From Limnoperna fortunei (lineage: Eukaryota; Mollusca; Bivalvia; Mytilida; Modiolidae), in NCBI GenBank assembly GCA_944474755.1, contig OX104113.1, positions 50,173,644 to 50,237,643 on the forward strand: 64,000 nucleotides of DNA. Reading direction: 5' to 3'. How positions within the stretch are numbered: the first letter of the stretch is position 1; each line of letters begins with the position of its first letter. Position numbers and translations under genes: made by a program. The notes under the pieces were generated by a model. That model was not told where the DNA came from, ran no database searches, and saw only the letters and a program-made list of their open reading frames with translations. Positions 1 to 10,697 of the stretch are shown one piece after another.

Positions 1-147
1 TTCGAAACTCTTTTGTCTTTGGTAAGTGGACAGATGATGTCAAGAGGTTGGGTTGCATACCATGACTGATTACCTTTAACCTTGAACTTTGAGCTCAAGG
101 TCAAATTAATAAAACAAGGTCCACAGAAATAATTTACAATTTACTTT

Positions 148-205
148 TAGTTCAGTTGGCCCAAAGGTCAGTGTGAGCTTTTGCCATCACTCTGCACGTG
201 TCATC
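148..205 (-). repeat. Helitron-like element end, relic
   Basis: The stretch ttggcccaaaggtcagtgtg followed by agcttttgccatcac resembles, in reverse orientation, the hairpin terminus at 8010-8075 (GGTCAGGTGAGCT preceded by a tract with gacgcaaagtgat). It joins a SINE fragment directly at about 205. Only the terminal motif survives; no TSD is visible. Assignment to a Helitron-type family is inference from the paired hairpin motif. Confidence 0.35.
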
Positions 206-291
206 TATCTATCCTTACCCACTACGGTCCGCGGCCAGACTTTCCGTATTATGACCTGGGAACCCTCCCAGTAGGGTCCCAGTTTTTAAGA
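205..291 (-). repeat. SINE family A, 5' fragment
   Basis: Matches the 5' part of the dispersed SINE-like family A (full copies at 42511-42918 and 58959-59370): cccactacggtccgcggcc, ccgtattatgacctg and the end ctcccagtagggtcccag. The element's 5' end lies at about 291, so it sits on the minus strand. Its 3' hairpin and tail are missing and the middle is deleted. Confidence 0.6.
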
Positions 292-1669
292 ATAAAGAGA
301 ATGACCTACGTGTAAAATTATTTACCAATCCAAAAACCGATGTTGGAGTTATTACCCTGTTTCAACTAAACATCTCGCTAGGAATTACTAATGTATGGAT
401 CTCAAAAGTTAATATATTATGGTTTTCAGATAGCACACAATGTTTTGGATACTAGTTTACAAGTTATAACAAGTAAAAAAGTATAAAATTATAACACGCA
501 TACAACCTAGACATTGTCTATAAATGTAAGTCGTTGTGCAAATTATGATTTTGTTCATTAAAAATCATTCTTTTGGACAGTCTGTAGTTTCATGTATCAG
601 GTGAGCATTAGGGTTATGGAAATTTAAACTTAGAGATTTTTAAAAAAATTACTACCAAACCAGCGTTTAAGTGCAATTCCTCTAAAACTATTGAATAAAA
701 GTTTTGACACGTACTATGCAGTAAGTACTGAAAACACAGTTGTAAATATCACCTGGCATAAATATTAGATTTAATTTATTTTTCAGGCTTATCTTAATTG
801 TTTGGTTGGCATATTACTTCTGAAGTGTTTGGATAATGTGTTAATTTGGGAGAATGAGTAGAGACAACCATTTTTGAATGAAAAAAACAATTTTAATTAT
901 TACATGTAATTTTGAAAAAGTTTTTTTTATTTGATGACAAGATGTAAATTGAAAAAAATGCAAAATTCTCCAACAGTTTTCAACTTTATTGGAACAGAAA
1001 TGTGAAACACATGGTCATAGCCTAATTGGACAGTATGTCAGCAATAATTTGTGGCTTCAGTGTTGCTGCTTCTGTTAGATTTCTCATTTCTAAAAATTAT
1101 TCACTTCTTCTTGATCTTGAAGACCTTCTTAATATATTCATCCAAACATAGTTCATGTAGTACACACCAACATTATGCTTCTTTTGCAGTCTTGGCAATG
1201 TCCATAATATCTAAATATTTCATACGTCTAAAACAGCCTTTTACAATACCAAACGTTTTATTTATGGTCACTTTGTGCTACTATGCACATTGTTGAATCT
1301 GCGAGGTTTCCGAGTTAGATTCCCGAAGTTTTTAACCCATTTTCACCTTATGTATCCTTTAGGCACCCTCGTATATATATCGACTGTATCCTTTAGGCAC
1401 CACGGCGATCAGACCGAAAGTATCATTAAGGATACCCAAGTATTCATGTTCGGCGCATTAAACTTCCAACATTTTCTTTTGCAACACTCAACAATGGCAA
1501 TACATTTTGATATCAATTTGAGCAAAGATTATTTATCATTTTTTGTTTTTAATTGTTCGAGAGTCGAATTTTAGCAAACAACACGAATAAATGATGAACA
1601 ATCACGTGGATGTTACTGCATACTTTTATTTATGCATTTACTAGAAAGAGGTCGTCAAATGTATAATAT
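292..1669. other. AT-rich gene-free stretch
   Basis: No gene is supported. Short open stretches near 1051-1574 are rich in Phe, Leu, Ser and His and show no domain. The only structure noticed is a 17-bp direct repeat, tgtatcctttaggcacc, at 1351-1367 and 1385-1401, possibly the edge of an unidentified repeat. Confidence 0.6.
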
Positions 1670-1783
1670 TTGAGTAAAAATAATTGTTTTGTACAGATCT
1701 TCATTATAATCAGGTTGATACATTCTACTGTTTTTCTTGCATTCTTTAAAAATACATTAGAAATAAGGAAAAAAACTGAACAT

Positions 1784-2560
1784 AGATATAATTATGATAA
1801 TATTTCTATCGCAAGTTGGAATGTACATGGATTAGGACAGAAACACAGAGATCCAATTTTCTTAGAATATCTCAAACATGACATAAATATCATTTTAGAT
1901 GCTCTTAACATTTCTATTCCAAATTTTGACAACTTTACTGTTTTTAGAAATAAAGCAAAGAAAGCAAAGCGAAATTGTGGTGGTATAATTATTTATGTAA
2001 AAAATGAAATTCGAAAAGGTATTGAAATTTTGAAAAACATGTCAAATTCACAAAATAGAATATGGCTTGAACTACATAAAATTTTTTTTAGCCTTTTTTG
2101 ATTCAGATTTATATATATGTGGAATATATATTCCACCATATCTTCACCACACTATGATATACAATATGAAACATAAGAAATGGAAGTTAATACTCTTTCT
2201 AAAACTGGAAAAATACTCAAAATGCTCGACTGCAATTCAAGAACATCAAATTCACCAGATTATATTCTAAATCAAAATCAATATCTGAAAGACATCTTGC
2301 CAACAAATTATAATGCTGATTTTCAATATAGAAGAAAATCGCAAGATAAAATACTAAATTTCCAAGGACGTCAGTTGTTGGATCTTTGTGTTTCTGGAAA
2401 AATTCGAATTTTAAATGGTAGATATATAGGAGATCTTCTAGGAAACATAACTTGTTTCAATAAAATGGTTGTATCTGAAAGTCTACTTTCTTCAGTAAAA
2501 TACTCCCAAATTAATAATCCAACTCATTTTCTGATCATAATCAATTAACTTTACAACTCA
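1784..2560 (+). pseudogene. LINE1 AP-like endonuclease remnant
   Basis: The segment NISIASWNVHGLGQKHRDP is the N-terminal strand of an AP-endonuclease-type LINE nuclease, with the Asn of the WNVHG motif retained. After a frameshift near 2090-2180, the piece around GRQLLDLCVSGKIRILNGR matches the region that precedes the catalytic SDH block in these enzymes, followed by GDLLGNITCFN. The nuclease would nick the target for target-primed reverse transcription. Frameshifts make it non-functional. A SINE interrupts the region just downstream at 2624. Confidence 0.75.
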
Positions 2561-2610
2561 AATGTCAGAATAAAATTAATAAACCTTATGATAACTATAA
2601 AAACAAGAAT

Positions 2611-2623
2611 TTATTCTAATTGA
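2611..2623 (+). repeat. Left TSD of SINE-B copy 1
   Basis: The 13-bp word ttattctaattga here is repeated exactly at 2851-2863, bracketing the SINE between them. This fixes the insertion boundaries inside LINE1. Confidence 0.85.
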
Positions 2624-2850
2624 TTGTTTGTTTGTTTGTTTGAATGGTGTTAACGCCACTTTCAGCAATTTTTCAGCTATTTCATGGCGTCCAGTTTTTA
2701 TTGGGGGAGGAAGCCGGAGTACCCGGAGAGAACCCCCGACCTGCGGTAGGAAAACTGGCAATCCTTGTCAATTAAGATTGGAGTCGAGTACACCCTGCCT
2801 GCAGTGAGAATCGAACCCGCAATCTCAGTGTTGACAGACCACGTGATCAA
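2624..2850 (-). mobile_element. SINE family B, copy 1 (tRNA-derived)
   Basis: A 227-bp element on the minus strand. In its own orientation it contains gcgggttcgattctc (plus-strand 2806-2820), a good Pol III box B (GGTTCGANTCC type); box A looks truncated (cacgtggtctgtcaac). Next comes a conserved body with cgggtactccggcttcctcc. The 3' end forms a hairpin with perfect arms ACGCCA and TGGCGT, then a (caaa)n tail. Exact 13-bp TSDs flank it. Related copies lie at 38425-38600 and 19940-20026. Transposition would depend on a LINE in trans. Confidence 0.85.
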
Positions 2851-2863
2851 TTATTCTAATTGA

Positions 2864-3515
2864 CAAACTACTCAAAAATGAAACATGAAAAAGAGCTTTC
2901 TGAAAAATGTCCCCATGACAATATAGTAAACTTTCAAAACACAATTTTCGAAAACAATATAAGTGGTGTCAACAGTGCAAATGACAAAATTTCCAATATA
3001 TATATTAACTTATCTTTAAAATGTATGAACAAATTTTATATTAAAACTGTAAAAAAGAAAAAGAAATCCTCATGGACAAATTCTCAATTTATGTCTCTAA
3101 GAAATACTGTTAATTTATATAGCAAAAATATGAGATTATCTCCCTTTGACCAAAATGTAAGAATAATTTTTTTAACTTATTCCAAAAAAAACCTAAGAAA
3201 ATGTCTTAAATTATGAAAAGAAATCACAAACAAAATATTATTAATAAAATAAACAATTTTAACCCAAATGAGCGTAAAGAATTTTGGAAAATTCTTAAAA
3301 ATATTAAAAATAAAAATGAATGTAAAAATGAACCTAATATAAATTTAAATCAATTTGCTAATCATTTTAAAATTCAAGGTAATCCTCAAGAGATCAATAA
3401 ACAGTTTGAATCCCAGATAAATAACAATCTTTTAATAGAAGAGCAAAACCTACTTGAACAAAATACAGATATACATATTACAATAACAGAAATTAAAAAA
3501 CAATTAAAAAAATAA
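2864..3515 (+). pseudogene. LINE1 endonuclease-RT linker remnant
   Basis: Lys/Asn-rich coding remnants in two frames. The segment SSWTNSQFMSLRNTVNLYSK followed by KEFWKILKNIKNKNE is the typical linker between endonuclease and reverse transcriptase in this clade; compare WFDTDLFKMRNNLISLGKLY and KEYWKIINDIKG in the LINE at 44440-50525. The two frames overlap near 3210, indicating a frameshift. Confidence 0.7.
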
Positions 3516-3519
3516 AAAA

Positions 3520-4320
3520 ATGGAAAAAGTAGTGGATCAGATCTTATTTGCTATGAAGTTATTAAACACAGTAGTACTATAATGCTAACAGCTTTAGCCA
3601 AATTTTTTAATCATATCCTTAATACGACATTATATCCTGAAACATGGAATAAATTGTTTATTATTCCAATATTTAAAAGTGGAGATACAACACACCTTTC
3701 CAATTATAGGGGTATCTTACTAAAGAACTGTTTAAGTAAATTATAATAAAAGATTATTTGATATCTTTCAAGACAAAATTGATGCATCACAATTTGGTTT
3801 TCGTACAAACCACAGAACCCCAGACAGCATATTTATTGTCAAAACCTTACTAAATATATATAACAACAAAGAAAAAAAGAAAGTATTTGGATGTTTCATA
3901 GATCTTAAAAAACCATTTGATTCTGTGTGGAGAAATGGTCTTTTGTATAAACTTGTTCAAAATAAAAAAATAGGATATAAAATATGTAATGTGATAAAAA
4001 ATATGTATAGCAAAATTGTAGCTTCAGTTAAATCACACAATTTTATATCTGATAATATCCTTATAGATAGAGGAATAAAACAAGGGGACAATTTAAGTTC
4101 CTTGTTATTTAATATTTAATATCAATGATATTCCAATTGTATTTGATACTAACCGTAGGCCAGTTTCACTCAAAGAAATGTCTTTAAATTGTCTTATGTT
4201 TGCTGATGACATACTACTTTTGTCAGAATCACCTGATGGACTACAAAAATCTATTGATAGACTACATCAGTGCTGTGAGAATTGGCAACTTTCAATAAAT
4301 GCCAACAAACTAAAATTGTG
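3520..4320 (+). pseudogene. LINE1 reverse transcriptase remnant
   Basis: RT blocks are recognisable in order: GKSSGSDLICYEVIK, PETWNKLFIIPIFKSGD, NYRGI, a stop-ridden gap near 3740, ASQFGFRTNHRTPDSIF, the motif A region GCFIDLKKPFDSVWRNG (usual KAFDSV has become KPFDSV), DRGIKQGDNLSSLLFNI, and the catalytic FADDILLLSESPDG at about 4200-4240. The FADD box is intact although the frame is broken at 3738, 4119 and 4318. Confidence 0.85.
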
Positions 4321-4389
4321 ATATTTCAACCAAAAATATTTTAATTACAAAAGATGATTTCTATTTAAGCACAGAAAAATGTAGAAAAA

Positions 4390-5184
4390 GTATCAAAGTA
4401 CAAATATTTAGGGAACATCATAAAAGCCTTTGGAAAATTTCACTCGACCCACATTGAATAATAAAAAAAAAGGAAACAAAGTAATGTTTGGAATGTTTAA
4501 ATATCTACAACCCTTAGACAATATTTCAATAAATATCTTTAAAAAGTTATTTGATTCACTTGTTAAACCAATCTTAATGTATAACTCTGAAATTCGGTAC
4601 ATTGACTTTTATGAAAAAATTATTCATCTAAACGGGGATAATTTTGATCAAATTTCATTAATAGATACTAGTTTCATTGAAAAGTTACATCTACAAATTT
4701 GTAAATACACATTAGGTTTGAGCAATCAGTCTGTAAACATAGCAGCTAGAGCTGAATTAGCTCAATATCCTGTAGATACATTTATTTAAATACAGTCAAT
4801 CAAATACCTAATATGACTTCTACACCATACTAGTAATCCTTGGCTAAATGATGCATTCTTGTAATCACAGTCCCTGCATAATAAAGGTACATACTCCTGG
4901 TTTTCATATGTACATAATATATGCAGTTCAAATAATATAGAAATAGAAGAACTAAAAAATATTAACTATAATAAAAACTTGACTTTTTTAACAAAAGACA
5001 TTAAACAAAAATTTTAAAGATTACTATGTAAAATGCTCTTTTCAAAAAGTAAAAAAAACTTACACCAGAAAATAAAATATATTTATATAGTAAAATTAAA
5101 ACTGAATATAATATAGATGAATATTTATTAAAAAAACTTTGATAACAAAAGAAATATATGTAAAATGAGAACAAGTGATCATTT
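4390..5184 (+). pseudogene. LINE1 C-terminal domain remnant
   Basis: Residues such as FDSLVKPILMYNSEI, FIEKLHLQICKYTLGLSNQS and ARAELAQYPVDTFI align with the region after the RT in the second LINE (FDHTLKPIILYNAEIWGSF, CEKLHLKFSKSILGIHKRS, LSELGRYPL). Downstream of 4790 the coding signal fades, with stops about every 20 codons, until the Cys/His motif interrupted at 5196. The function of this domain is unknown to me. Confidence 0.7.
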
Positions 5185-5196
5185 CCTTGAAATTGA

Positions 5197-5708
5197 TTGA
5201 TTGATTGATTAATGGTGTTTAACGCCCAAGCAGCAATATTTCATCTGTATTCAGGCGATGAACATGAAATGGATGATAAAATGAACATGAAATGATGATG
5301 AATGAAAATGGGAAGGGACACAAGGAAAAATAGGGGTAACGGATTTTAGATTGACACTTGCAAATGGGAGGATGGATGGGGTCGGGCAATTTAGCCTCCT
5401 GTAGCGGGATCGAAATCCCTACTCATAGCGAATACTACAGCAGCGTTCTTTAACGTGCGAGGAACGTGGCATTTTTCCCAACACGGTGCACTAATATGGT
5501 TTGCGGTCAGGTTTTCCGTATTATGGCCTGACAACCCCAGCTTGCCAGGGGTACCCCATTCAACCACCTGGGGCACACATCCTAGTCGGTCTTTAGGCAA
5601 ACCGACCTGACACGCCGGTCAGGGTACTGGGCGCTATTTAGTCGCCTTTTACGACAAGCTAGCGCGACTGCGGTCTATTCTTTTAGCCACCCAGATCCCG
5701 CACGGGGC
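5197..5708 (-). mobile_element. SINE-like family D, copy 1
   Basis: A 512-bp element with exact 12-bp TSDs (ccttgaaattga at 5185-5196 and 5709-5720). Minus-strand orientation: 5' end gccccgtgcgggatc, 3' end a CGCC/GGCG hairpin followed by (tcaa)n. It interrupts the LINE1 Cys/His motif, which resumes cleanly after the right TSD. Internal blocks (tgcggtcaggttttccgtat, gcctgacaacccc) are shared with family A, so D and A are relatives. A TTCGATCCC word at 5406-5414 looks like a box B but lies too far from the 5' end to pair with a box A. No coding capacity. A ~95% similar copy lies at 21725-22228. Confidence 0.85.
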
Positions 5709-5960
5709 CCTTGAAATTGAAAGAGGAAGATACCAAAGAGTGAAAAGGCCAGATAGACTATGTATAATGTGAACTAACAATGTATTAGAAGATGAAATTC
5801 ACTATTTTTCCATTGTCCAAAATACTCGGATATAAGAAAAAATTTAGAAAATAACATTAAAAATAGTTATGAAAATGATATAAATAAATATATAAATATA
5901 ATGTCTTCTTGGAGTCTTTTGCAGTTTGTTGTTCCATTTATTAAAAATACTGAGGAAAGT
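5709..5960 (+). pseudogene. LINE1 C-terminal Cys/His motif and 3' end
   Basis: Reading across the TSD gives HFLEIERGRYQRVKRPDRLC, then IMC, EDEIHYF and a CP residue pair: a CxxC...H...C arrangement like that ending the LINE at 50096-50362 (FCKKC, EDEIHFLIDC). The pattern resembles the zinc-binding tail often attached to reverse transcriptases. A stop (tga at about 5770) breaks it. The exact 3' terminus and any TSD were not found. Confidence 0.65.
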
Positions 5961-6476
5961 GGACTTGAAGATTGCATGATTCTACAACGACAACATGTAA
6001 TGTACTGTAAATTTTGAGCATTTTCGTGATGTTTCCATTTTACGCGGCAAATTTTCCGACAGCTTAATTCCGAATTTCGTAAGGGTTGTACACATTTTTG
6101 TCATTGGTAGTTTTAGAAATGTTCGTATTTTACCGGAGGAACAGGTGCAGTTGTTGTTATTGCCAGGGAGTTACCATCGAAAGAACCATTTGATTTATCT
6201 TGATTTATTTGTTTTAAAACTTATAAAAAATCTAAACCATCTGGCTCTATCTCAACGAAACTGAAGATAAATATTATTAAAATGATAAATAGAACCGGAT
6301 ATTTCCATCGCTATGGATAATAGTAAACAATATGGCGGAAATGCAATTTGCGGGATAATAAATACATATTCTTGAGTTAAAACTTTTATTGAATGGATCG
6401 CTATACACAAACATAAAGCATTTAAATAACCAGAGGCTCTGTCCTGTACTGTAATTATCAATAAACGTTAAATTGG
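5961..6476. other. Gene-free spacer
   Basis: No coding signal, no repeats recognised. AT-rich spacer between LINE1 and the ~160-bp tandem array. Confidence 0.6.
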
Positions 6477-8075
6477 ACCATCCAAGCAATATTGCTAGTA
6501 AGTTGTGTTTCCATGGGTTAATAGGTTTTAGAGAAGAAGCAATATAAAGTGGCAATAAAAACATAAACTTTAAAGAAGACCATCCAAACAATATAGCCCG
6601 TAAGTTTTGTTACTATTATTTAATGAGAGAAGCCTTTTAGAACTTTTTGCCATAGGGTCCTATGTTCAACTAAGTCCTGTGTTGGCATAAAATACCATCC
6701 AAACAATATTGGAAGTTAGTTTTTTTTCGAATGGTTAACCGGTTTCAGAGAAGAAGCCTTTTACAACTTTTTCCATAGGGTCCTATGTTCAACTAAGTCC
6801 TGTGTTGGCATAAAATACATAAACTTTATATAGGACCATCCAAACAATATTGGTAGTAAGCTTTGTTGCGATTGGTTAACCGGTTTCAGAGAAGAAACCA
6901 TTTAAAACTTTTCCCATAGGGTCCTATGTTAAACTAAGTCCTGGTGTGGCGGCCATTTTGAAATTCCAATTGGCAATAGACAACATAAACTTTAAAGAAG
7001 GCCATCCAAACAATATTGCCAGTAAGTTTTGTTTCCATTGGTTAATCGGTTTCAGAGAAGAAGCCTTTTAAATCTTTTTCCCGTAGGGTCATATGTTAAA
7101 ATAAGACCTACGGTGGTGGCCATTTTGATTTTACAATTGGCATAAAAAAAACTTTAAGGAAGACCATTCAAAGAATATTGCCAGTAAGTTGTTTCCATAG
7201 GTTAATCGGTTTCAGAGAAGAAGCCTTTTAAAACTTTTTCCCGTAGGGTCCTATGTTAAACTAAGTCCTGGGGTGGTGGCCATTCTGATTTTCCAATTTG
7301 CATAAAAAATATAAACTTTATAAAGGACCATTCAACAATATTGGTAGTCAATTTTGTTTCGATTGGTTAACCGGTTTCAGAGAAGAAGCCATTTAAAACT
7401 TTTTTCCCATAGGGTATAATGTTAAACCAAGTCCTGCGGAAGTGGCCATTATGACTTTCCGATTGGAATAAAAAACACAAACTTTATAGAGTACCAGCAG
7501 AACAATATTGCTAGTAATTTTTGTTTCCATTGGTTAACCGTTTTCAGAGAAGAAGCCTTTAACAACTTTTTCCCATAGTATCATATGTTAAACTAAGTCC
7601 TGCAGTGGCGGCCATTTTGATTTTCAAATTGACAAAAAAAAACACTATTGCTTGTAAGGTTTGTGTCTATGGGTTAATCGGTTTTAGACAAGAAGCCCGT
7701 TAAAACATTTTCCCATAGGGACCTATGTTAAACAAAGTCATGCGGTGGCGGTCATTTTGAATTTCTAGTTGGCATAGTAAACATAAACTTTATAAAGGAC
7801 CATCCAAACAATATTGCTAGTAAGTTTTGTTTTGATTGGTTAACTGGTTTCCGAGAAGACACTATTATTAAACTTTTTTCCCATAGGGTCTTATGTTAAA
7901 CTACGTCTTGCGATGGCGGCCATATTAGTTTTCCAATCAAAATAAAAACACAAACGTTGTAAAGGTCCATCCAATGAACATTATGGCCAAGTGGTTCAGA
8001 GAAGAAGATTACAGACGCCGACGGACGCAAAGTGATAACAATAACTCACATGACCCTTTTGGTCAGGTGAGCTAC
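6477..8075 (+). mobile_element. Non-autonomous Helentron/pearl-like element with tandem array
   Basis: About ten degenerate units, spaced 121-169 bp and mostly near 165, each carry the blocks ccatccaaacaatattg, ggtttcagagaagaagcc, catagggtcctatgtt and ggcggccattttga. Anchor blocks start near 6651, 6773, 6914, 7081, 7241, 7408, 7573, 7712 and 7881. The array ends in tacagacgccgacggacgca and a hairpin, ctcacatgacc (8045-8055) with ggtcaggtgag (8061-8071), followed by ctac. A ~160-bp central tandem repeat plus a terminal hairpin is the architecture reported for oyster pearl elements, later grouped with non-autonomous Helentrons. The family name is inference; no transposase is present and the left end is not defined. 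Confidence 0.6.
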
Positions 8076-8156
8076 AAATTAATATCTAACTTTGTTTAAT
8101 GCCAAAAGCCACAATTTTAGAGCTAAATATTGTTATATAAATAAATAAATAAACAA

Positions 8157-8330
8157 CGCCAATGATTATGTGTTATGTTGTATTGTAATGTGTATGTTTC
8201 CATTATGTACCCCACAATGATTATGCTTTGTAGCCGGGTTATGTCCTTTGGCCGGGACTGCATTCTTGCCCGTTTAATAAACGTGTCTACCATTATTCTG
8301 TTGTGCTTTTGGTTTCTCCGCATACTGGCG
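8157..8330 (+). repeat. 5' LTR of Gypsy-like element
   Basis: A 174-bp repeat matching 12502-12671 with about 90% identity. It starts cgccaat and ends tactggcg, giving a 5-bp terminal inverted repeat CGCCA/TGGCG rather than TG...CA. It contains aataaacgtgtctacc, a plausible polyadenylation signal. A primer-binding site follows at once. Confidence 0.8.
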
Positions 8331-8346
8331 TGGTGGCAGCGGTTCC
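8331..8346 (+). promoter_or_regulatory. Primer-binding site of the LTR element
   Basis: tggtggcagcggttcc directly abuts the 5' LTR. It begins TGG, complementary to the CCA end of a tRNA, as expected for minus-strand priming. I cannot name the tRNA with confidence. Confidence 0.65.
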
Positions 8347-8556
8347 AAATATTTACCCCAAAGTTACAAACTTTACATCCTACAAACTCTATGCCAAGAA
8401 TTAGGTGAATGCGATTCAGACAACGACTCTGAAATTCATGATGTTTCTGTTGTTGAAACTGAGACCCCAAAACTAAGAGTTGTTTCGATTTTGAGACGAG
8501 TAAGCACGAAACACTCCCCCTTTTTTAACGCCTTCTATAAACTGTTTCCTGTTTAG
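8347..8556 (+). other. Residual leader; gag deleted
   Basis: Only about 210 bp separates the primer-binding site from the protease, so no Gag capsid or nucleocapsid coding region exists. A short acidic remnant (ECDSDNDSEIHDVSVVETET) probably derives from the linker before the protease. Confidence 0.6.
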
Positions 8557-8910
8557 TTGACTCTAGACACAGGCGCTGAAGTAAGCATGATTAAAACGTC
8601 CACTGCCCTTTCAATAGGTCTGTCAGTAAAGAAGAGCAATCATTCTGCACTCCAAGCCGACGGAGTAACACCGTTAGACATCGTAGGCGAGTGCCAATTT
8701 ACAATTTCTCGCGACGGGATCGACTCGAATGTAGAAGCCCTCGTTGTTAACGACTTGGACGTAGATATTTTGGCCGGCATTCCATTTATGTCATCAAACG
8801 ACATTGCCATATACCCTAGTAAACACAAAATCACCATTCACGGTCGAATAACGATGTTGCAACTATGCCGTCTAGTGAATCACATATACGCAGAACTTAG
8901 GCTTTCCTAG
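8557..8910 (+). pseudogene. Gypsy-like aspartic protease remnant
   Basis: The frame opens with LDTGAEVSMIK, the retropepsin active-site loop (D-T-G-A), and continues to VNDLDVDILAGIPFMSSND, the conserved IL-G hydrophobic block of retroviral-type proteases. About 100 residues form one domain, a normal size for a retropepsin. It would have cut the Gag-Pol precursor. The frame is closed upstream by TAG and downstream at 8910, where related coding continues in other frames. No start codon is expected because the domain is part of a polyprotein. Confidence 0.85.
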
Positions 8911-9471
8911 CTAGTTCGAGGTCCTCCCGTCAGCTCCGTTGTTTGGCGCGGTTGCTATGGTGAGTTTAGTTTACCACCGGAGATTGAGCCGGACAGCGCT
9001 GAATCTATTGAACCCCACAGAGACACCTCGCTAGAGAAAAATTGGCCGGTTCCTCAGATCACCGAGTTGACAGCAGGGAAAATTCGCATCTTGAACAATA
9101 CGTTAGAGCCCCAGTTTATACAGCGAAATGAACACTTGTTACGTGTTCGACTCGCTCAAATTGTTGACGAGAATTGTTTCTACTCGACAACCTAAAAGTT
9201 AGTAGAAAAACTCTAAACACCGCTTCGTCTGCGATTGATTACTCCGAACGTGTGAACTTAGATCCTGATAACCAGTTGGATTGTAACTCCCGTGCTAAAT
9301 TTAGAGCCGTTTTGAAAAAAATACTCAGACGTTTTTACTCTGTATTTAAATGGTTACAATGGAGGAGTTGGCCCATTTGAAGCCTCTGTTAATATGGGTC
9401 CTGTTCAACCCCCTTAACTAAAAAGCAAAATGCCCTAATACTCGAGGGATAAATTAGTAGAGCTTCAAAAC
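8911..9471 (+). pseudogene. Protease-RT linker remnant
   Basis: Broken coding sequence in several frames, for example DPDNQLDCNSRAKFRAVLKK around 9260-9330, which looks like the region just N-terminal to a Gypsy RT (RFYSVF). Stops and frame changes near 9170 and 9380 prevent continuous translation. Confidence 0.5.
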
Positions 9472-10697
9472 ATGTTTGATGAACTAGAATCTAAGGGTGT
9501 TTTTCCAGAAGACATTGGAGTCTGTGTAGAATATATAAATCCGTCATTTCTTGTAAAAAAATCGTCAGTCGGTTATCGACTCATTACCGCTTTTGCTGAC
9601 GTTGGTCGATACAGTAAACCTCAGCCCTCCCGAATGCCGGACGTGGACTCCATACTTCGAACCGTTGCCCAGTGGAAGTTTATTATAAAGACCGATCTCA
9701 CCAGCGCTTTTTACCAAATCCCATTAGCTAAAGAGTCTATGAAATACTGTGGAGTCGTTACACCATTTTGTGGCGTTCGTGTTTACACGCGTTGCGCTAT
9801 GGGGATGCCGGGATCCGAAACAGCACTGGAAGAATTAATGTGTAGAGTGTTAGGTGACTTTCTCCAGAACGGCTCCGTGGCTAAATTAGCAGACGACTTG
9901 TTCCGCGGGGCGAAATCTGTAGAAGAGCTACTCATAAACTGGGAACTCGTTTTAACGGCGCTAAGTAAGTCAGGTATTAACCTCTCTCCCGCCAAAACAG
10001 TAATTTGCCCTAGATCAATTGGCATTCTTGGTTGGGTATGGTCACAGGGATCAATTTCCGCTAGCTCACACAGAGTAGCAACGTTAGCGCCATGCCAACC
10101 GCCTGCAACGATACGTGGCCTTAGGTCATTCATAGGTGCTGAGTCGTGTTTTACCCTATTGTTCACACCACATGGCGCCGTTAGAAGAAATATCAGGGGT
10201 TTGAAATCGGCCGATAAGGTTATGTGGTCAGATACGCTACGGAGACATTTTGATCACGCGCAAAAATCTCTGTCTGAAAGGAAATCAGTCACGTTAACAA
10301 GGCGCACTGATCAATTATGGATAGTTACAGACGGCTCGGAAACAAAACGGGGCATTGGTGCGACTTTGTACGTCAACCGAGGAAACAATTTATGCCTTGC
10401 CGGATTTTTTAGTGCTAAACTTAGAACACATCAAGTCACATGGCTACCATGCAAAGTCGAAGCACTATCGATTGCCGCTAGCGTGAAACACTTCAGTCCT
10501 TATATTATTCAGTCAGATTAACAAGCCAACGTTCTCAACGATAGTAAACCGTGCGTCCAAGGCTTCGAGAAATTATGTCGCGGCGAGTTCTCTGCAAGTC
10601 CGCGTGTTACAACATTCTTTTCCGTTGTGAGCAGGTATCAAGTTAGTGTTAATCATTTGTCAGGACGTGCAAATATTCCTTCCGATTTTGCGAGTTG
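9472..10697 (+). pseudogene. Gypsy-like reverse transcriptase and RNase H remnant
   Basis: An RT block set is readable: [19 protein letters not shown] (fingers), [13 protein letters not shown] (motif A with catalytic Asp), [20 protein letters not shown] and [10 protein letters not shown] (motif C, with LADD where most Gypsy elements have YVDD or YIDD). The connection [15 protein letters not shown] and LRSFIGA leads to an RNase H domain with [34 protein letters not shown] and, after an in-frame TAA at 10519-10521, LNDSKPCVQ, so the three acidic residues are retained. The frame reopens without shifting after that stop. It copied element RNA into DNA; now inactive. Confidence 0.88.

Larger units (their letters stand above)
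1670..5960 (+). mobile_element. 5'-truncated APE-type LINE (LINE1), decayed
   Basis: A non-LTR retrotransposon whose order of parts is endonuclease (about 1790-2560), linker (2864-3515), reverse transcriptase (3520-4320), C-terminal domain (4390-5184) and a terminal Cys/His motif (5709-5830). No ORF1 is present. The reading frame is broken many times. It is split by a tRNA-derived SINE (2624-2850) and by a 512-bp SINE-like element (5197-5708); TSDs show both arrived after the LINE. The C-terminal pattern (EKLHLQ, then the RLCIMC and EDEIHYF segments) matches the better preserved LINE at 44440-50525, so both belong to one clade, probably in the CR1/L2/Jockey range. The 3' end is uncertain. Confidence 0.85.

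Noticed and set aside
1051..1574. Overlapping open frames of 81 and 99 codons
   Set aside because: Phe/Leu/Ser/His-rich translation of AT-rich DNA; no domain and no splice context.
5391..5600. 69-codon minus-strand frame, repeated at 21911-22120
   Set aside because: Conserved only because family D copies are similar; the frame lies inside a non-coding SINE-like body and has no domain.
8123..8470. 115-codon minus-strand frame across the 5' LTR
   Set aside because: Antisense of the LTR and leader; a matching piece recurs only because the LTR is repeated.
9783..10166. 127-codon minus-strand frame
   Set aside because: Antisense shadow of the Gypsy reverse transcriptase.
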